In this document: positions 42,003 through 55,662 of the stretch, piece after piece | How the letters are laid out: each line of letters opens with the position of its first letter | Numbering within the stretch: the stretch's first letter is position 1 | NCBI GenBank assembly: GCA_028751875.1 | Contig: CM054140.1 | Location: 8,167,847 to 8,231,846, forward strand | Reading direction: 5' to 3' | Length of the DNA stretch: 64,000 nt | Origin: Rapana venosa | Taxonomy: Eukaryota > Mollusca > Gastropoda > Neogastropoda > Muricidae | Translations under genes and position numbers: made by a program | The notes under the pieces: generated by a model | Seen by the model: only the letters and a program-made list of their open reading frames with translations | Database searches by the model: none | Told to the model about the DNA's origin: nothing

Positions 42003-45000
42003 CGGGAAGACTGCCTGCCGTCGTGGTGTGCCGCCCATCAGCACAGCACAGCACACCACAGCGCTGCGGGAGGGGAGGGTGGAGGTGGAGGTTGTCGCTC
42101 CTCTCTCGTCTCTCTTCTCTCCCACATCTTGTGCTAAAACTACCGAGTTTACCACCACAACATCTTCTGCCATCGTTACCACGGGGAGGGGGTGTGAGAT
42201 CTGCATTGGTGATGGGGAGGGGGTGGGAGGGAGTGGACATCAGTATGGGAACTTGGATGCCAACATTGAAAATACGTGACAAAAATGCAGGTCTGTGCAT
42301 GCAGAGAGAGTATGTGACTAAAATGCTTTGTGGGGAAGAGGGGGGAGGGTGGAGGAATTCTGGTCATGTTTGAGTAAGGAGGAAAATGGGCAAGGGTGGG
42401 GTGGGGTGGGAGGTGGAATGTCTGCTGTCAGAAGGGGTGGGGAGGGAGGGGGGTGTTGCATGCTGTATCACATTTACACCAGTGAGATTTGAATCGAGGG
42501 GATGGGAGGTGTGGTGAAAGCTGTTCTGTACGTCTTGTAATCGCCAATGAAATTGGAGGGGGGGGGGGGGGGGGTCTGGGAATGTAAATCATGTTGGACT
42601 TTTGTGTGAGCATTGTTGGTAAGGTGGGGGCTGGAAAAATGGTGTGGAGTGTGTGTGTCTGCGCCTGTGCAAGCATGTGGACGATGCGTTAGTTGAGTGT
42701 CGATGAATGAGCACGAGAGTGGCATAGCTGGGGTGGACGTTTCTTCTTCAGCGCTTCTGGGGTTTCAGTTCAATGCTTTAAGTTTGGCGGCTGTGAAGAA
42801 AAGGGGGAGGGGGGGGGGACTATTGTTTTCTGGGTCCCTCAAAGCTTTTACTTTTACTCAAACGCCACTGAAACGAATTTGATGTGAGCTCGGAAGATGA
42901 ATGGGGACAAGATGGTCACTGCCTCAGTGATGTGTTATGAGTGCTGTTGATAAAGTTAAACAACAGGGGTCTTTTTGCCAGGTGTGTGTGTGTTCTGGTT
43001 ATGGATTTTTGAATTGTGACATGAGAGGAGGGAAGGGGGTTAGAGGTAAAAAGAGCAAGGGTTTTTCTTTTTTTGTAAAAACAACAGATCTTGGAAGGGG
43101 TGGGGGCATGAAACTTCATTTTCCATTGTTTTTCAAATGGTAGCGATAAATGTTGTGGGGAGGCTTTAACTTTAAAATGAGTCAGTCTTTGGTGGTGAGA
43201 AAATTCAAAATCTTTCAGAAATGTTATGTAAAATCTCAGTGGTTTGTGAAAAAAAATTTTCAACCTAAAGCTGTTTCAAAAAACAAAATTTTAGACTGAG
43301 GGAAAGTTTGAAGTTAGAACATTTGTATAGATTCTTTGAGTGGGCATTATTCAATGAGTGTGAAAGTTTGTTTGGGCGTGAATACCACAAGTGGTACTGT
43401 CAGAGTGGTGATGGAATGGGGTGAATGGGGACTGACTGCAGTGGTAGAGTTTTTGTGTGGCATGGCTCATTTAAAGAAGAAGGGAGGGAGGATGTTAAAA
43501 AAAAAAAGCATGTCAAACTTAATCTAATGCCTTTGGAAAAAAAATATTGACTTGTTCGTTTGTTAATTTGTGGAAGGTTGACTTTAATGTGTGTATGGAG
43601 AAATTGGTGTAAGCATCATGACTGAAGGGAGACAGGCTGAACTGTGGCGTGGGAGGTAGGGCAGGAGGTGTGTGCTGTTTGAAATAGTCACAGTTTCTTA
43701 GTCAAACAGGCTGGTTGGTTTGGGTTTTTTGGGTCTTTTTTTTGGTTTTGGAACCACTGCCATAGGGAAGATTGAAGCACAGAATGACTGCAGAAGCAAG
43801 AATGATTGTTGTCATACTGGGTCCACTGTGGTAGGTAGTCCTGAAGCAGCTGTGTATGTCTATGGGAGTTCCATTTTCCTGCTTCCTTCCTTGTCTCTTT
43901 TGATGATTTGGTGTCAACAGCTGGTATGATAGGCCGAAGGGGAGGGGGGGAGGTGGGGATTGTATCCTATATTAAAGTAAGGTAAGACACAGGGTTATGA
44001 AAAAGGAGTGAATGACTACCATATGTCATGGATAATTGTCTGCTTTTAATCGTTCTTTGGGTGCGACACGATGAAAATTCCTCCTGCTTGTTAAAATCAG
44101 AAACTCCAGAATTATTTCTGTGTGAAGTCAGGAAAAATGGGGGTTGGGGTTTTTGGGTGTTTTTTTAAGGATGTCAATGTAATGAAGAAAATGTTCTGAA
44201 AGTGTACATTGTTTTATGAAGTGTGTTTCTAAAGAAAATGATTTTCTGAAAATCTACTTTGTTTATGAAGTGTGTTTCTCTTTCTCTATTTCTTTTTTTC
44301 CCCTCTTTATCATATTCTAAAAGTGAATCAACTGAAATCTTATACATAATGTAGTTGTTTAGGAAAAAAAGTAGTTTTCTGCGTAGATGTATTGTTGTTA
44401 CAGATTGTTTTTCTCGTTTTCTTGGGGGGGGGGGGGGGGGGGGTGTTCTTCCATAATCATCTAAACAAATTATCAACTGAAAACTCGTATGTCTAGGTGT
44501 TCAGTGTATTTGATTTGTTAAACTTGCTTCTTTATTATTAGAAGAACAAATATCTAATGGCCTATTTCATTTTGGTTTGGTTTTTTCCCTCTCTTTATTA
44601 TAGATAAAATATCTGATAAAAAAAAATTCAACAACTATTAATGGCCCCTGTATTAACTTCACTCTCGGCGTTTTTGAATAAACTATACTTCTTTTTGTTA
44701 TTTGATACGAGAGGGGAAAGAAGGTTGATAGTCCATTCAAATGATTTCTCTGCTTTTTTTAATATATATATATATATATTTATGAATAAAGTGCTGGGTA
44801 GCTGACTTGATGTCAACAGACTTGGTGTGTAGGGTGTTGAGAAGGAAACCGTGTGTGTTGAATTTGTCTTGCATGTCGCAGTGAATCCGTTTGAACTCTT
44901 CATGATGTCTCACACTCATAATTATCTCTCATTGCAGTGTCAGCCCAACCAGGGCACACTTGTCCTATGTCTCCGTCTTTCTTGCCAGTTGTGTCCAGTC

Positions 45001-45577
45001 TTTTTTTTTTTTGGATTGAAAGGAAAAAAATTGTGACTGCAGGATTGTTTAAAAAAAAGACCTGTAAGATGGGTGGGTAGTTTTCATCGTTAAACTGCAG
45101 GTTAGTTGTTTGTTTTTATTTTAGGGTATTTTTGTTGTTGTAGTAGTTGTTGTTGTTGACTGCATTTTTAAAAGAAAATCTTATTTTGGGAAGGGGGGGG
45201 GGGTGCAAGAGTTGTGGCTGAATTGGAATAAACTGCTTACATGTGAGTATTACTGTTGAATCAGTGAGTGTAGGACAGGAATGAACATGTGCCACTTTGA
45301 TTTATTCAGAAACTCTTAAAAATTTATATATATATATATAAACCCAACCGTTACTGTTGGTAACCAGTTACAACTGCTTCTCTATGTTGAACACACTTTA
45401 TCAAAGATTTAAAGAAAATTTCCTAAGAGATTAAATGTTTTGAAGCAAGGGCCAGCCACGCTGGCTAATCTGACTCTGGTTTTTGGCCCCAGGATAGGCG
45501 CTGTTCAGAGAAGTGAAGCCTCACCCTCCCTAGTAGCACTAGTAGCTTATGGCTAGACACTTCTCATAATGTCTTAG

Positions 45578-45912
45578 GGTGGCGGGATAGCCTGGTGGCT
45601 TGAGTGATGTATTCGTGATCTGCTGACCCGGGTTTGAATCTCGTTCAAGAGGACTTTTCCTCTGGAGTTAACATCAGTGCTGACTCCACTCCCCCCCAAA
45701 AGTCCTCGGATGAGACTATAAACTGAAGTACTGTGTGCAAATGTACGCAGAACATCTTGCGCACACGTTAAAACCCATTCGGCTTTTTGGAAGCATAGGC
45801 CATTGTGTGTGGTGGGAACGGATGACAAAATTTACAAACTGCATACACAAAGGGACTGAATGAAAAAAAGCACATGTGTGCTTATTCCATTATCCTCGAA
45901 ATAAAAGAGTAA
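45578..45912 (+). repeat. SINE-A, full-length
   Basis: GGCGGGATAGCCTGGTGGCT head, GGGTTTGAATCTC B box, core GGATGAGACTATAAACTGAA, and tail CATTATCCTCGAAATAAAAG. Confidence 0.85.
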
Positions 45913-47009
45913 ATCAATCCATCAATCAATCAGTAGTCACAATCACCTAAATGAATTCCATCAATCAGTCAGTCAATAGTCACAATCACCTAAATGTATT
46001 CATCACATGCCTATAGCTTTTATACAGTAGTGCTGCAGATATTATTTACAAGTACACACATCTTTGTTGACAGGGGGATAATTGTCCTGAACACAGAGAC
46101 TTGAGCTCTGTCCTCAAACCTTTACTTTGTGGAAGCTTTTTGAAGATTGGAATTTTTTTTCTTTTGGGTGTTATGAGTATTTATGGGTTTTTTTGTTGGT
46201 TTTTTTTGGTTTGTGTGTGTTGGGGGGGGGGGGGGGGGAAGGGGTGTCAAGTGTCATCATGTTATTGGTACCTCCTTGTAGAATGGTGAATGTGAAAGAA
46301 GAGGAATTGTCTGTATCATTTTGCAGTGTGAAGGGTTTGGTTTTTGTTAGATTGACAGTTGACTGATGTGAGGTTAATTAACATTTTATCACCTGTAGTG
46401 TTGATGAGACGGTCTTCGTTTTTTCTTTCTTTTCTTTTCTTTTCTTTTCTTTTTGGATCAGGTGTTCTCACTTTTTGCCAAATCTTTATTTTGCCAGTGC
46501 AATCATTTTCTTGTCTACCGTGGAATTTCTACAGTTGCAATATTGAGTGCTGTACACTGGGGAGTTTCCTCCCCTTATTTTGTTTTTGAAAAACAATTTT
46601 ACTTGTGTTTTGTTGGGGTTTTGTATTGGGTTTTTTTTTTGGAGGGTGCATGAAATTCAAATTGCTGTCCATAGAGAGAATGCATTGCCAGATTTTTTGT
46701 TTTGTTTTTCCATCTTACCCATCTGGATTTGTTTGTTTGTTTTTTTTCTTTTTCTTTTTTTTGGGGAGGGAGGGGGTGGGAAAAAAGCAGTTAATAGGTC
46801 TTTCCCATCTGGTTTTGTTCTTTTTCTTTTTTCGGGAGGTGGGGGAATGTGTTTGGGGAAAAAAAAGCAGTTAATGGGTTAGTTCCGTTACGTGTGCATA
46901 TTGTTAGGAAGTGGCATTCCAACCACAAGGTTTTGAGAACCAAAAACGTCTTTGGTATGGATATTTATGGCATCACTAAGCAGCACACACTTCTCTCTGG
47001 TATGATACG

Positions 47010-47022
47010 AATAAAGAATAAA
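47010..47022 (+). terminator. Rab3: Tandem poly(A) signals
   Basis: Two AATAAA hexamers, at 47010-47015 and 47017-47022, followed by an AT-rich TAATAATGA run. Reasonable proximal cleavage site for Rab3. Confidence 0.45.
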
Positions 47023-48894
47023 AGTTTATAATAATGATAATAATAATGATAAACGGTTTGCAGAATGTCCTGACTCTTTTTTAGTGTGTTGCTTACAAAG
47101 CTCTGTGACAGCAGCAGACACTTTGGGGGTAAGCATTCTCCGACTTAATCAAATACCCCTTAGAGTCACCCAGAACATGCACACCGCCTCAGCCCCCACA
47201 CCTAGAAACCCACAGTGAGACTCTTAAGTACACACTGGATGAGAAGTTAGTATGTGTGGCAGTATCACTATATTGGCAGCCATACTTTGACTTCAGAGAT
47301 TGTTTTTAAAAAATGTTTGGGATTGATCAGTGGAGAGTGTTATGCTAAAAGCTTGTCATATATGAAGACGATCTCAGTTTAACGTTCCAAAACATAACGA
47401 CATGCATGTGCATATCTTGGGACTAGCTTTGTGTGTCATGCTGACCTCAGCTTCAAAGCTGAAGGCCAAAACCAGAACACTTTATTTGAAGCCTCGAGCA
47501 GTTGGTTTGCCCTGATTCAGTGCTCATAACAACACTTCATTGGACAGATTTAAAATTTTAAAAAAGTTTCTGATATAGCTTTATGTGAAAGGTTTTCAAT
47601 AGTACATGCTTCCTGAAGTCCGATTGCAGCTACCTTCGTGGTGGGCAAAAAACCGATCAAATACACAAAATTTCATCATTGGTGAACCTGAGAGCTCTAG
47701 CCAAGGACTGAAAAAAAAGGAAAGAAAAAAAAAAGAAAACAGTTCATGCAACTTGAAAGAGTCGATGTAGTTGAATATTTATAACAACATTCCATTGCAA
47801 TATTTGGAAAAGAACAGTATTTTATGGTTTTGGGGGGTTTTGTTATTGTTTTGGGTGGGGTTTTTTTTCTTTTTTTGAGGGGGGGGTTCTGGGTGGGGAG
47901 GTTTTCTGAGGGGGTGAGGAATACATTTGTTTGCAATTTGGCTTCCACTCATTTTTTCATAGTTTTGTCTTGTACTCTAACAGAAAATCTTTCTGTTTGT
48001 TTCTGGTTTGAAGTCCCATTCCAGTGGTTCGCTTTGACATAAATGTGTTCAACTGTATGAACAAAATTTGTTATTTCGGTGTCTCCTCCTTTTTGGTTTT
48101 TGTTGTTGGGGTTTTTGTTTGGTATAAATCATTATGTTTGATCATGGAAGTGGGATATGGTGTGTTATTGATTGGATAAGAATGGATATGTACACTGTAT
48201 ACATGTGTGTGTATTTATTTGTACAAGTGTACAGCCATGTGATCTTTATAGTTTTGTTTTCCTGTCCCAGTGTGTACAGCATGTTACATCCCTGAGACAT
48301 CCACCCTCCTGTCCCTGTTTTAACTTCTGTTCATCTTAACCCAAGAACCACTCTGAAGAACCAGACGTGGCCAAGTAGAGCTCCAGGAAAGACTCTGGGG
48401 ACCAGTGGGTTCACTATTACAGACTGCAGGCCTTGCTGTCCACACCAGGTTAAAAATTTAGCATAGCCAGGGAACACAGAAGAAGAAGAAGAATTTCCTG
48501 GCCCATCTTCTGCACCGTGTTCTGTCATTGACAGGGAAAAAGTGGTCCAGTAATATTTCTTCTGTAAATATTTGACAGGACATCCAGAGATGGTTATGTG
48601 GATGCAGCCCAACCCATAAGTTTAGCAGAATGTTGGTATGCAAGTTCAAAATAAAACAAAAGGGGGATTAGGTTGCAGTACCCATAAGTTTAGCGGAATG
48701 TTGGTATGCAAGTTCAAAATAAAACAAAAAGGGGGAATAGGTTGCACAGGTTGCAGCTGAATGACAAGAGGAAATAGGAATAAGGCCAAAAGTGCGTAAC
48801 TCACTGCTCCCGGTTTGAAAATTGTCAGGGCATAGAGAGATAGATAGATAGGGCAAAGTATGGTCAGAAACAAAGTACAGTAAGTGGTAGCAGA

Positions 48895-49215
48895 TTTCTT
48901 CTTCTTCATAGTCAATCACTCAGACAGCAACTATTGTTGTCTGACATATTAACGAAATGAAATGAATTGCGCTGCCATTAAGCTCCTGACAAGCCAGGCC
49001 CAGCACATCTGACTTCTGTGTAGGAAAGAATCATTATCTTTCAAGTCATTCTGGAAAAAAAGGCAGGGGAATGGACTAAGAGGGCAGAAAATAAACAAGG
49101 AGGAGACAGAAAAGGAACAAGGCAGAAACAAAGAGAGGTCTAGAAAAGAGGGAATTCCAAGCACAGAATTTCCAGAAGGCGGAGATGCTATTTATACTCG
49201 CTGGCATCCCCACAT
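48895..49215 (-). repeat. SINE-C, full-length
   Basis: From CTTCTTCATAGTCAATCACT (inverted GAAGAAG tail) to the inverted GAGTATAAATAGCATCTCC and GGCATCCCCACA. Confidence 0.85.
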
Positions 49216-49789
49216 GGGAAAATATTTCTCAGCTTCTTCATGTTTGGTGTCAAATGTATGAATTTTGTTTTTGTTGTTCGTCAACTACAAAGAGCTACAC
49301 TGTGATCTGGATACCTTTTGCATTTACCTTGTAAGATAATTATAAGCCTGGGTTCTTTGGGGTCATGTTTTCTCAACATTTCTTTGGAGTTTTTCTTTAT
49401 CCTGTTTGGTTTTTCACTGATCGTTTTGTTTATTAGAAAGACTCATGTTTATGATGTTGAGTTGTGCTTTAACCCACAAAAATTACACTGTTAATGGTGT
49501 TGAAAATGTTTGTTGTGTTGGAGAAATTTCACTTTTCCTTATCAGTGATAAATGAGACATGGGCAAGATCTGAATGTTATAGATGTGATAGGCGGGCGGT
49601 CAATTAAAGCTGCAAACTGTGTCTGTCAGTTGTGTATCCTGAAGATGTGGATAAGTCACATCAGTGAAGCTAGACATGTCAGAACATGCATTCCTGCTGG
49701 TTAGTATACTGCACATTCCTTTTTCCAGTTTTTCTTTCCTCTGTTTATGTGGTTGGTTACTTGGCTGGTTTTAATAGTTTCTTCCTCTC

Positions 49790-50125
49790 TGTCGTCAAAC
49801 AGTCAGACAGCAACTACTGTTATCTGTCATATTAGCAAAAATGTGTTTTCGCTGCCAGTGAGCACCTGACAAGTCAGGCCCAGCACATCTGACTTCGGTG
49901 TGGGGAAGAATAATTTGTTATCTTTTAAAACTTTCTGGAAAAAGGGCAGGAGAATGGACCAAGAAGGCAAAAAATAGACCAGAAGGAAGCAACATGAAGA
50001 ACAGGAACAAGCATAAAACAAAGAGAGGGGTAGAAAAGAGGGAATTCCTCACACAGAAATTACAGAAGGTAGGGATGCTATTGATACTGACAGCCCCACC
50101 CCGGCATCCCTGCAGGGGAAAGTTT
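49790..50125 (-). repeat. SINE-C, full-length
   Basis: GTCAGACAGCAACTACTGTT to CATCCCTGCAGGGG. TATA block altered (TATCAATAG on the sense strand). Confidence 0.85.
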
Positions 50126-51054
50126 AATAGTTTTAAGAAGAGTGTAAAGCTTAAAGCTGTCACTGAAACAAGCAGTGCTGAGGCTTTCCTCAGTTTCCTA
50201 TTTTCCTGGATGGTCTGGTGATACATCCACTTTCTGTGATGGTTTCTTTTTATATTTACCTATGTCGCTTGTCCTGATACCAGTGGGAAATGCGGTGTGT
50301 GTGTGTGTGTGATGTTTATTCTTTGTAGGGACACAGTATTGCGTTGTCGTGCAAACTCTCTTTCTGACGGTGGTAAAGTGGAGTCTTAATTGATGATGTC
50401 ATGGTGAGGATTGTGCCTGTTAGCAGGGTAGGAAGGAACATGACAGTGATGGAGATGCTGGAACTGGGCAGAAGCTGAAGTCCTGTAGAGAAAAACAGAA
50501 GTTTGAATGTGGGAAGTGAATACAGGTTGATGGCATTGACAGTCAGTCAGTCAGTGTGTGTGTGCGTGCTTGTGTGTGTGTGTGTACAGGAACAAACAAA
50601 GTCTTATGGGAATTTTTGTTTTTTAGGTGAACGTATATTATCATTTATTTCCAGATCATTAGACGTGAATGTACATATATATTTTGTTGTTGTTGTTGAA
50701 TAGAGATCTCGTGATTACAATATGTTTCAGCCTCTGGTTTTCTGTCTCTCCAATGTTTAGAACAAATTTATTTGATTTTTCTTCCATTTTTTCAGTGCAA
50801 CATTTTGTTGAGGTGACCTGTATATATATTTAGACAGTTGATCATAAAATCCATCTACATCAGTGTAACCAAACTGTTTCAAAATATACGTCAAGTGGAA
50901 GATGAAAAATTTGAGTGCCATTTATGTATCTGTCTCTGTATTCCTATATTTACAGTATTGTAATTGATTGCTTTGTTCAGGCTTGAAATATGAAGAAGTT
51001 TGATTTTGGCCTAAATTCTAGACATGTATAGTATCATGGCTGTTGATATGTTTT

Positions 51055-51400
51055 GGGGTCTTCTTCATCGTCGAAGGCTCACACAGCAACTTTTGTTGTC
51101 TATCACATGAGCAAAACTGCTTTACACTGCCATTAAGCGCCTGACAAGTCAGGTCAGGCCCAGCGCATCTAACTTCAGCGTGGGGGACAATTGTTGTCTC
51201 TTAAGTCTTTCTGGGGGATAAAAAGGCAGGAGAACGAACCAAGAAGGCAGAAAATAGACAAGAAGGAGGTGACAGGAAGACAAGGAACAAGGCAGAAACA
51301 AAGAGAGGGATAGAAAAGAGAAAATTCCTAGCACAGAATCTCCAGAAGGTGGGGCTGCTAATTATATTGACAGGCCCCCTGGCATCCCAAGGGGGGATTT
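51055..51400 (-). repeat. SINE-C, full-length
   Basis: GGTCTTCTTCATCGTCGAAG to GGCATCCCAAGG, with the usual middle GGAGGTGACAGGAAGACAAG. Confidence 0.85.
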
Positions 51401-54400
51401 TATTCCCTTTAAACTTGTAGTACTTTTTCTGGGATCCTTTTTTTAAAAATATGAATAAGGGTAGCGGAATGAAAACGTGACATGTAGGTATCGTTGATCA
51501 CTTTTCAACAGCAGAAACAATATGGATCAGTTATAATGGCAGTGATAACTAATATCTAAAATACTATTGAATCTTTAATGTGCAGTGTGAATGCACACAG
51601 ACACGCATGACTGCATGCATGCACGCACATACACCCTTAATCACTCCTCAGGGAGTGAAGGGAGTCCAGTGACTATTTTTTGTTTGATTTAATTGTTTGA
51701 TAGCCCAGAAACGGTGTCTCACTCTGAATTGTGTTGTATCATTGTTTCGGCAGTTACTGAGCATAATATGGGATGAAATGTTAGTGCATGTTGTGTGTGT
51801 GTGCTGTAGCCTGTGGGTGAGGGGTTTTGTTCTCTTTTTTTTTTTTTGGAAGGGGTGTAGTTTTTTGGGAGTTAGCGTTTTGTTTTCAGTGTACCCGTAT
51901 TTCATAACATGAAAGTTCATTGATGCTAGCAAGCATTTCTCTGCTATTGTCTCCAACTACGCATAGTTGATAAACTGCCATAGAGGATTCTGTGCAAAGC
52001 AGGTTTTTAGCCCTCAGCATAAGAAGAGTGAGGAAGCAAGTTTGTGTCAGATATGTATTGGATTTTGGTGGGGGTTTTTTTTGGGGGGGTGAAGTTTGTT
52101 TGAGAAAGATGTGTTGTGTTGCTTTGTCTAGCTTTGTTTTCCCTTATCTAAGGGGGATGTGGTTTGGCTTTGGAGTGTCATAGAGGTTAGTGGGTTGATC
52201 AGTCATAGTGCTTGGTGTCTTTGCCTTGATGTGTGTTGCAGCATGGTTATAATGTTTGGCTGAGCTGTTACACAATAACGGTAATATCAGTTAGGGGGAA
52301 AATGTCACACAAGTAATATCGGTAATCTTAAAGGCAGAAACGTCTCATACGATACATCAGCTGCCTGTTTATCTGCTTTTCCTTCCATTATGGACTTTGT
52401 GTGTCTGTTAACTTTTTGATACGTCTCATAGCTGTCTTTTACTATGTTGTGAAAAAAGAAATAATCAGACCATAATTATTAGAGTTCCTGTGTGCAATTT
52501 TTAAAAAATTAACTTCTTATCATGTCGCTCTTGTATACTTTTTTGTGTCCATGACAGTTATATTTGTGTATGATTTAATGTGCGAGACACGAGTGCTGTT
52601 ACTGTTTGATCATTTTATGTGGTGAAATGTATCTTACTGCCATGGTTGATATCGGTGACGTTGGAAGAAACACTCCCTCAGTTAACACACATTCCTCAGT
52701 CTATTCAGAGTGCTGTGGTGACGGTTGCAACCTCTGCAGAACTGTGTACATTCCATATCGGGGCATGTGTGGCAACGCATTGGTTCTACTCATTAACAAA
52801 ATCAGTGGGGGGAGGCATACATTGTACACTTCTGAACCTTTATTCAGTAAGAAACTTCTTAGTTTTCAGTTTAAAAAGCAAAAATAGTGTAACACAGGTG
52901 TGCTTTAGTAGCGCTGATGTGCATTTTCTCTTAATTTCGAGGTGGTGTGATTATTAAAAAGAATCTTCTCACTTATATCATAATTCTTTTTTTTTCTGCT
53001 ATGTGTTGGTAGCTAATATCTTTCGTCTCTGTCCCATCCCTCCATCCCAATTACCTGTTCCTTTTTCTTCTCCACAAGCTCTGCAGTCACATTTGTAGGT
53101 TGCAGGGTTGTTTTTTTATGTGCTCTATGAACAGTACAGTTGTTGAAGCATTTATTCATTCGGGTTTGATGCTGAGTTAGAGAGAATGAGTGGAGATATT
53201 GTTGAGTTCTGTGTAGTGTCATTGTGGTGGTGAATGCTGTGTGGAGCTGGCATGAATTTGATTTAGAAACTGTTACTGTTCTTGGAAAGATATGATTTTA
53301 TTTTGGCCTTGATTTATGTATGGAGACTTGTTTATCTAGTTATACTTTTTTTTTAAAACTTTAATATCTTCTTGGGGTGAACTGAAGACATGAATTAACT
53401 ACCCCACCATACCCCTTGCCCTAAAATATCCATTTTCCATATATATTGCTCCATTTTAAAAAAAACAACTTTTTTGAATAGATAAACTTTTTACACATGT
53501 AGCATACCTGTGAATTGAGAATCTCACGACAACTTCTGCATCACCAAATAACACAAAAACAAACTAAACAAAAATGTAAGCTGTTAGGAGAAAGTTTTTG
53601 CCAGGGTTTTGTGTTGTTGTTTTGGGTTGTTGTTTTTTTAAAGATTGAGTAACAATGAAAAGCTGCCAGGTGTACTGAGTTTGATAAAAAGTTGCATTTG
53701 AAGTTGTGATAGTACTGAATGATTGCACTGGATACAGTTGAAGCTTAGAAGATTGTGGAAGTGTTTTGTCAGGCATTGAGGATTTGAATAGCATAGATAA
53801 GGGCTGCTTTGAATTGGTGTGTGTGTGATTTTCTATGTATTGGCATTGTAAGTGTGCTTGAGTTTTATGATTTATGAAACACTGTCTCCTTTCATTGGAT
53901 GTAGAATTGGTTTGGTATTCATCCCCTAAGATGAACACGGTTTGGGGTCCTGAGAATAAGACTAGAAACCAACTGCAGTTTTAATTGATGCCACCAGCTG
54001 TAAATTGAGGCCTGGCAGAATTATACAGGGGTGAAGAACAAGAAGTAGATTCCTGAAAAGTAAAGGGGGGAGGGAGTGTTCATTCTGGAAGACAGTTACC
54101 AACAGCCAAGTTAACTCCAATAGACACCAAGCTTGGTCATACACAAAAGTTGACTTCATTAGGAAACAAGAAAAATACAATTACTTCAAGCCCAGTATTT
54201 GCTTTGGTGTGCTTCAGTTAATGATAACTTGGTATGAATGGGGGGAAAATATATCACAGAAAGAGAGAGAGTTTGCCTCTTGCTGTTTGGTTTTTTTTCT
54301 GTTTTTTTTCTTTTTGTTTTTTGGCCGACCACTTTTAAATAGGTTGTGTTATATCCATGTTTGAATAGCATTCCTACTGTTCGTTGTTGTTATTAAGAAT

Positions 54401-54710
54401 GAAAGCATTCCTGTGTCATTGAAAAAGTAGCTAGAGACTGGTACAGTTTACCTGTTCCAGTATTGTAAAGAACTAAACAGTGTGCAATGATGATGATGAT
54501 ATTTACTGTACATTTCCAGTCAGTCATTGGGGGAGAGGCAATGGTGATATCCGTTAGAAAAAGGGTTCGCATTTGCTCTGGATCCTACTATCTTTAAAAG
54601 AGTTTCACTTCAATTTCTTTTCTTTTTTTTTCAAATTCTGCTAGTTAGTTTGTCATCTTGACTGTACACTGAAAGTAATCACTGTATGTGTAGACTACCC
54701 AACATGGACA

Positions 54711-54745
54711 AATAAAGTCATTTCAACTGACAAGTGTCTAGTTTG
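54711..54745 (+). terminator. Rab3: Strong poly(A) signal with GU-rich downstream element
   Basis: AATAAA at 54711-54716, then a plausible CA cleavage site about 15-20 bases on, then GTGTCTAGTTTGTCTTTTTT. The best-formed poly(A) site in the window on the + strand. It could be the distal Rab3 end; a 12.7-kb 3' UTR would be long but not unheard of for neuronal genes. Confidence 0.4.
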
Positions 54746-54947
54746 TCTTTTTTGTATGCTGTGTGTGTGAGAGAGAGAGAGATTGATTGATAATCTTCAT
54801 TTTTAAGGGTTACAGGTAAGTATTGAGGGAGAGGGGTATGTGTGCGTCTTTTAGTTGTCGGTTGGTGTGTGTGTATACCTAACTTGACTTGGGTGTGTGT
54901 GCATGCGCGCACATGTGTGTTTATTGTTTAATTACTATTTATTTATT

Positions 54948-55160
54948 CCTTTGTTTCGAGGCTGATGGAATGGGCACTGGTTTGCTGTTTTTTGCATCCA
55001 GTTCCCATGTGTGTGCGGCTTTGTGGATTTTGTCATCCATTTGCACTGGCACACAATTGCCTACTCTTGCGAAAGGTGGAATGGGTTTTGGCATGTGGGT
55101 GGGATGTTCTGCGTGCGTGACCGCACGGGACCTCATTTATAGTCTCCTGGAAGGATGTAT
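54948..55160 (-). repeat. SINE-A 3' part
   Basis: GAGGCTGATGGAATGGGCAC (inverted tail) to GGGACCTCATTTATAGTC (inverted core). Confidence 0.75.
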
Positions 55161-55477
55161 GTGTGCGTGTATGTGCGCGCGTGCATGTGTGTGTGTTTGT
55201 ATGTGTGAACCTTAACTATATGGCCATAACTGTCCCGAGTAAAGTTCACCCCACCCCACCCCCCATCTGTCTCTCTGTCTGTCTAACATGGTCTCAGTAT
55301 GATGTTTAATTTACAATGTCATAACAAAGTTTCACAATGATGTATAATTGAGACTGACATCATTCCATCACGTTATTATAATAAATCTCCCCCCCCCCCC
55401 CCCCTCCTGAGGAAGGCGAAAGCCGAAATATTGGGAAACATCTATATATGTTGGTTGTTGTGCTTTCACTCTGTGAG

Positions 55478-55521
<44 letters not shown>

Positions 55522-55544
55522 TTATTTATTTATTTATTGCATTC

Positions 55545-55662
55545 CTTGGCTACAGCTTCATGGTTCTCCTATGGTGAGATTTTGGGTATGGGATTGTTTT
55601 TGCCCACCATGAAGGTAGCAGCGTTTCCACTTAGGGATGTATGCTGTGTATGTTCATGTTTC
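55545..55662 (-). repeat. SINE-F, 3' part, split by SINE-E
   Basis: CTTGGCTACAGCTTCATGG to GTATGTTCATGTTTCT. The rest of the same element resumes at 56512. Confidence 0.8.

Larger units (their letters stand above)
42003..47025 (+). other. Rab3: Rab3 3' UTR (proximal form)
   Basis: About 42003-45570 has no SINE, unlike the introns, consistent with mature mRNA sequence. It is G/T-rich with G runs near 42557, 44424 and 45194. AATAAA signals lie at 44677, 44785, 47010 and 47017. A SINE-A insertion occupies 45578-45912, and two copies of a CAATCACCTAAATG block follow at about 45935-46000. The exact end needs transcript data. Confidence 0.5.
47030..54700 (+). other. Rab3: Possible extended Rab3 3' UTR
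   Basis: Mostly unique T/G-rich DNA without coding potential. Contains a SINE-F 3' end (+, about 47610-47705), a 71-bp tandem duplication at about 48617-48750 and three SINE-C copies. About 51420-54700 is free of SINEs that I recognise. A GAA-tailed segment at about 48340-48492 may be another LINE 3' end. Confidence 0.3.

Noticed and set aside
52606..52957. Cys-containing + strand frames of 93 and 112 codons
   Set aside because: No recognisable domain, no splice context, within possible Rab3 3' UTR.
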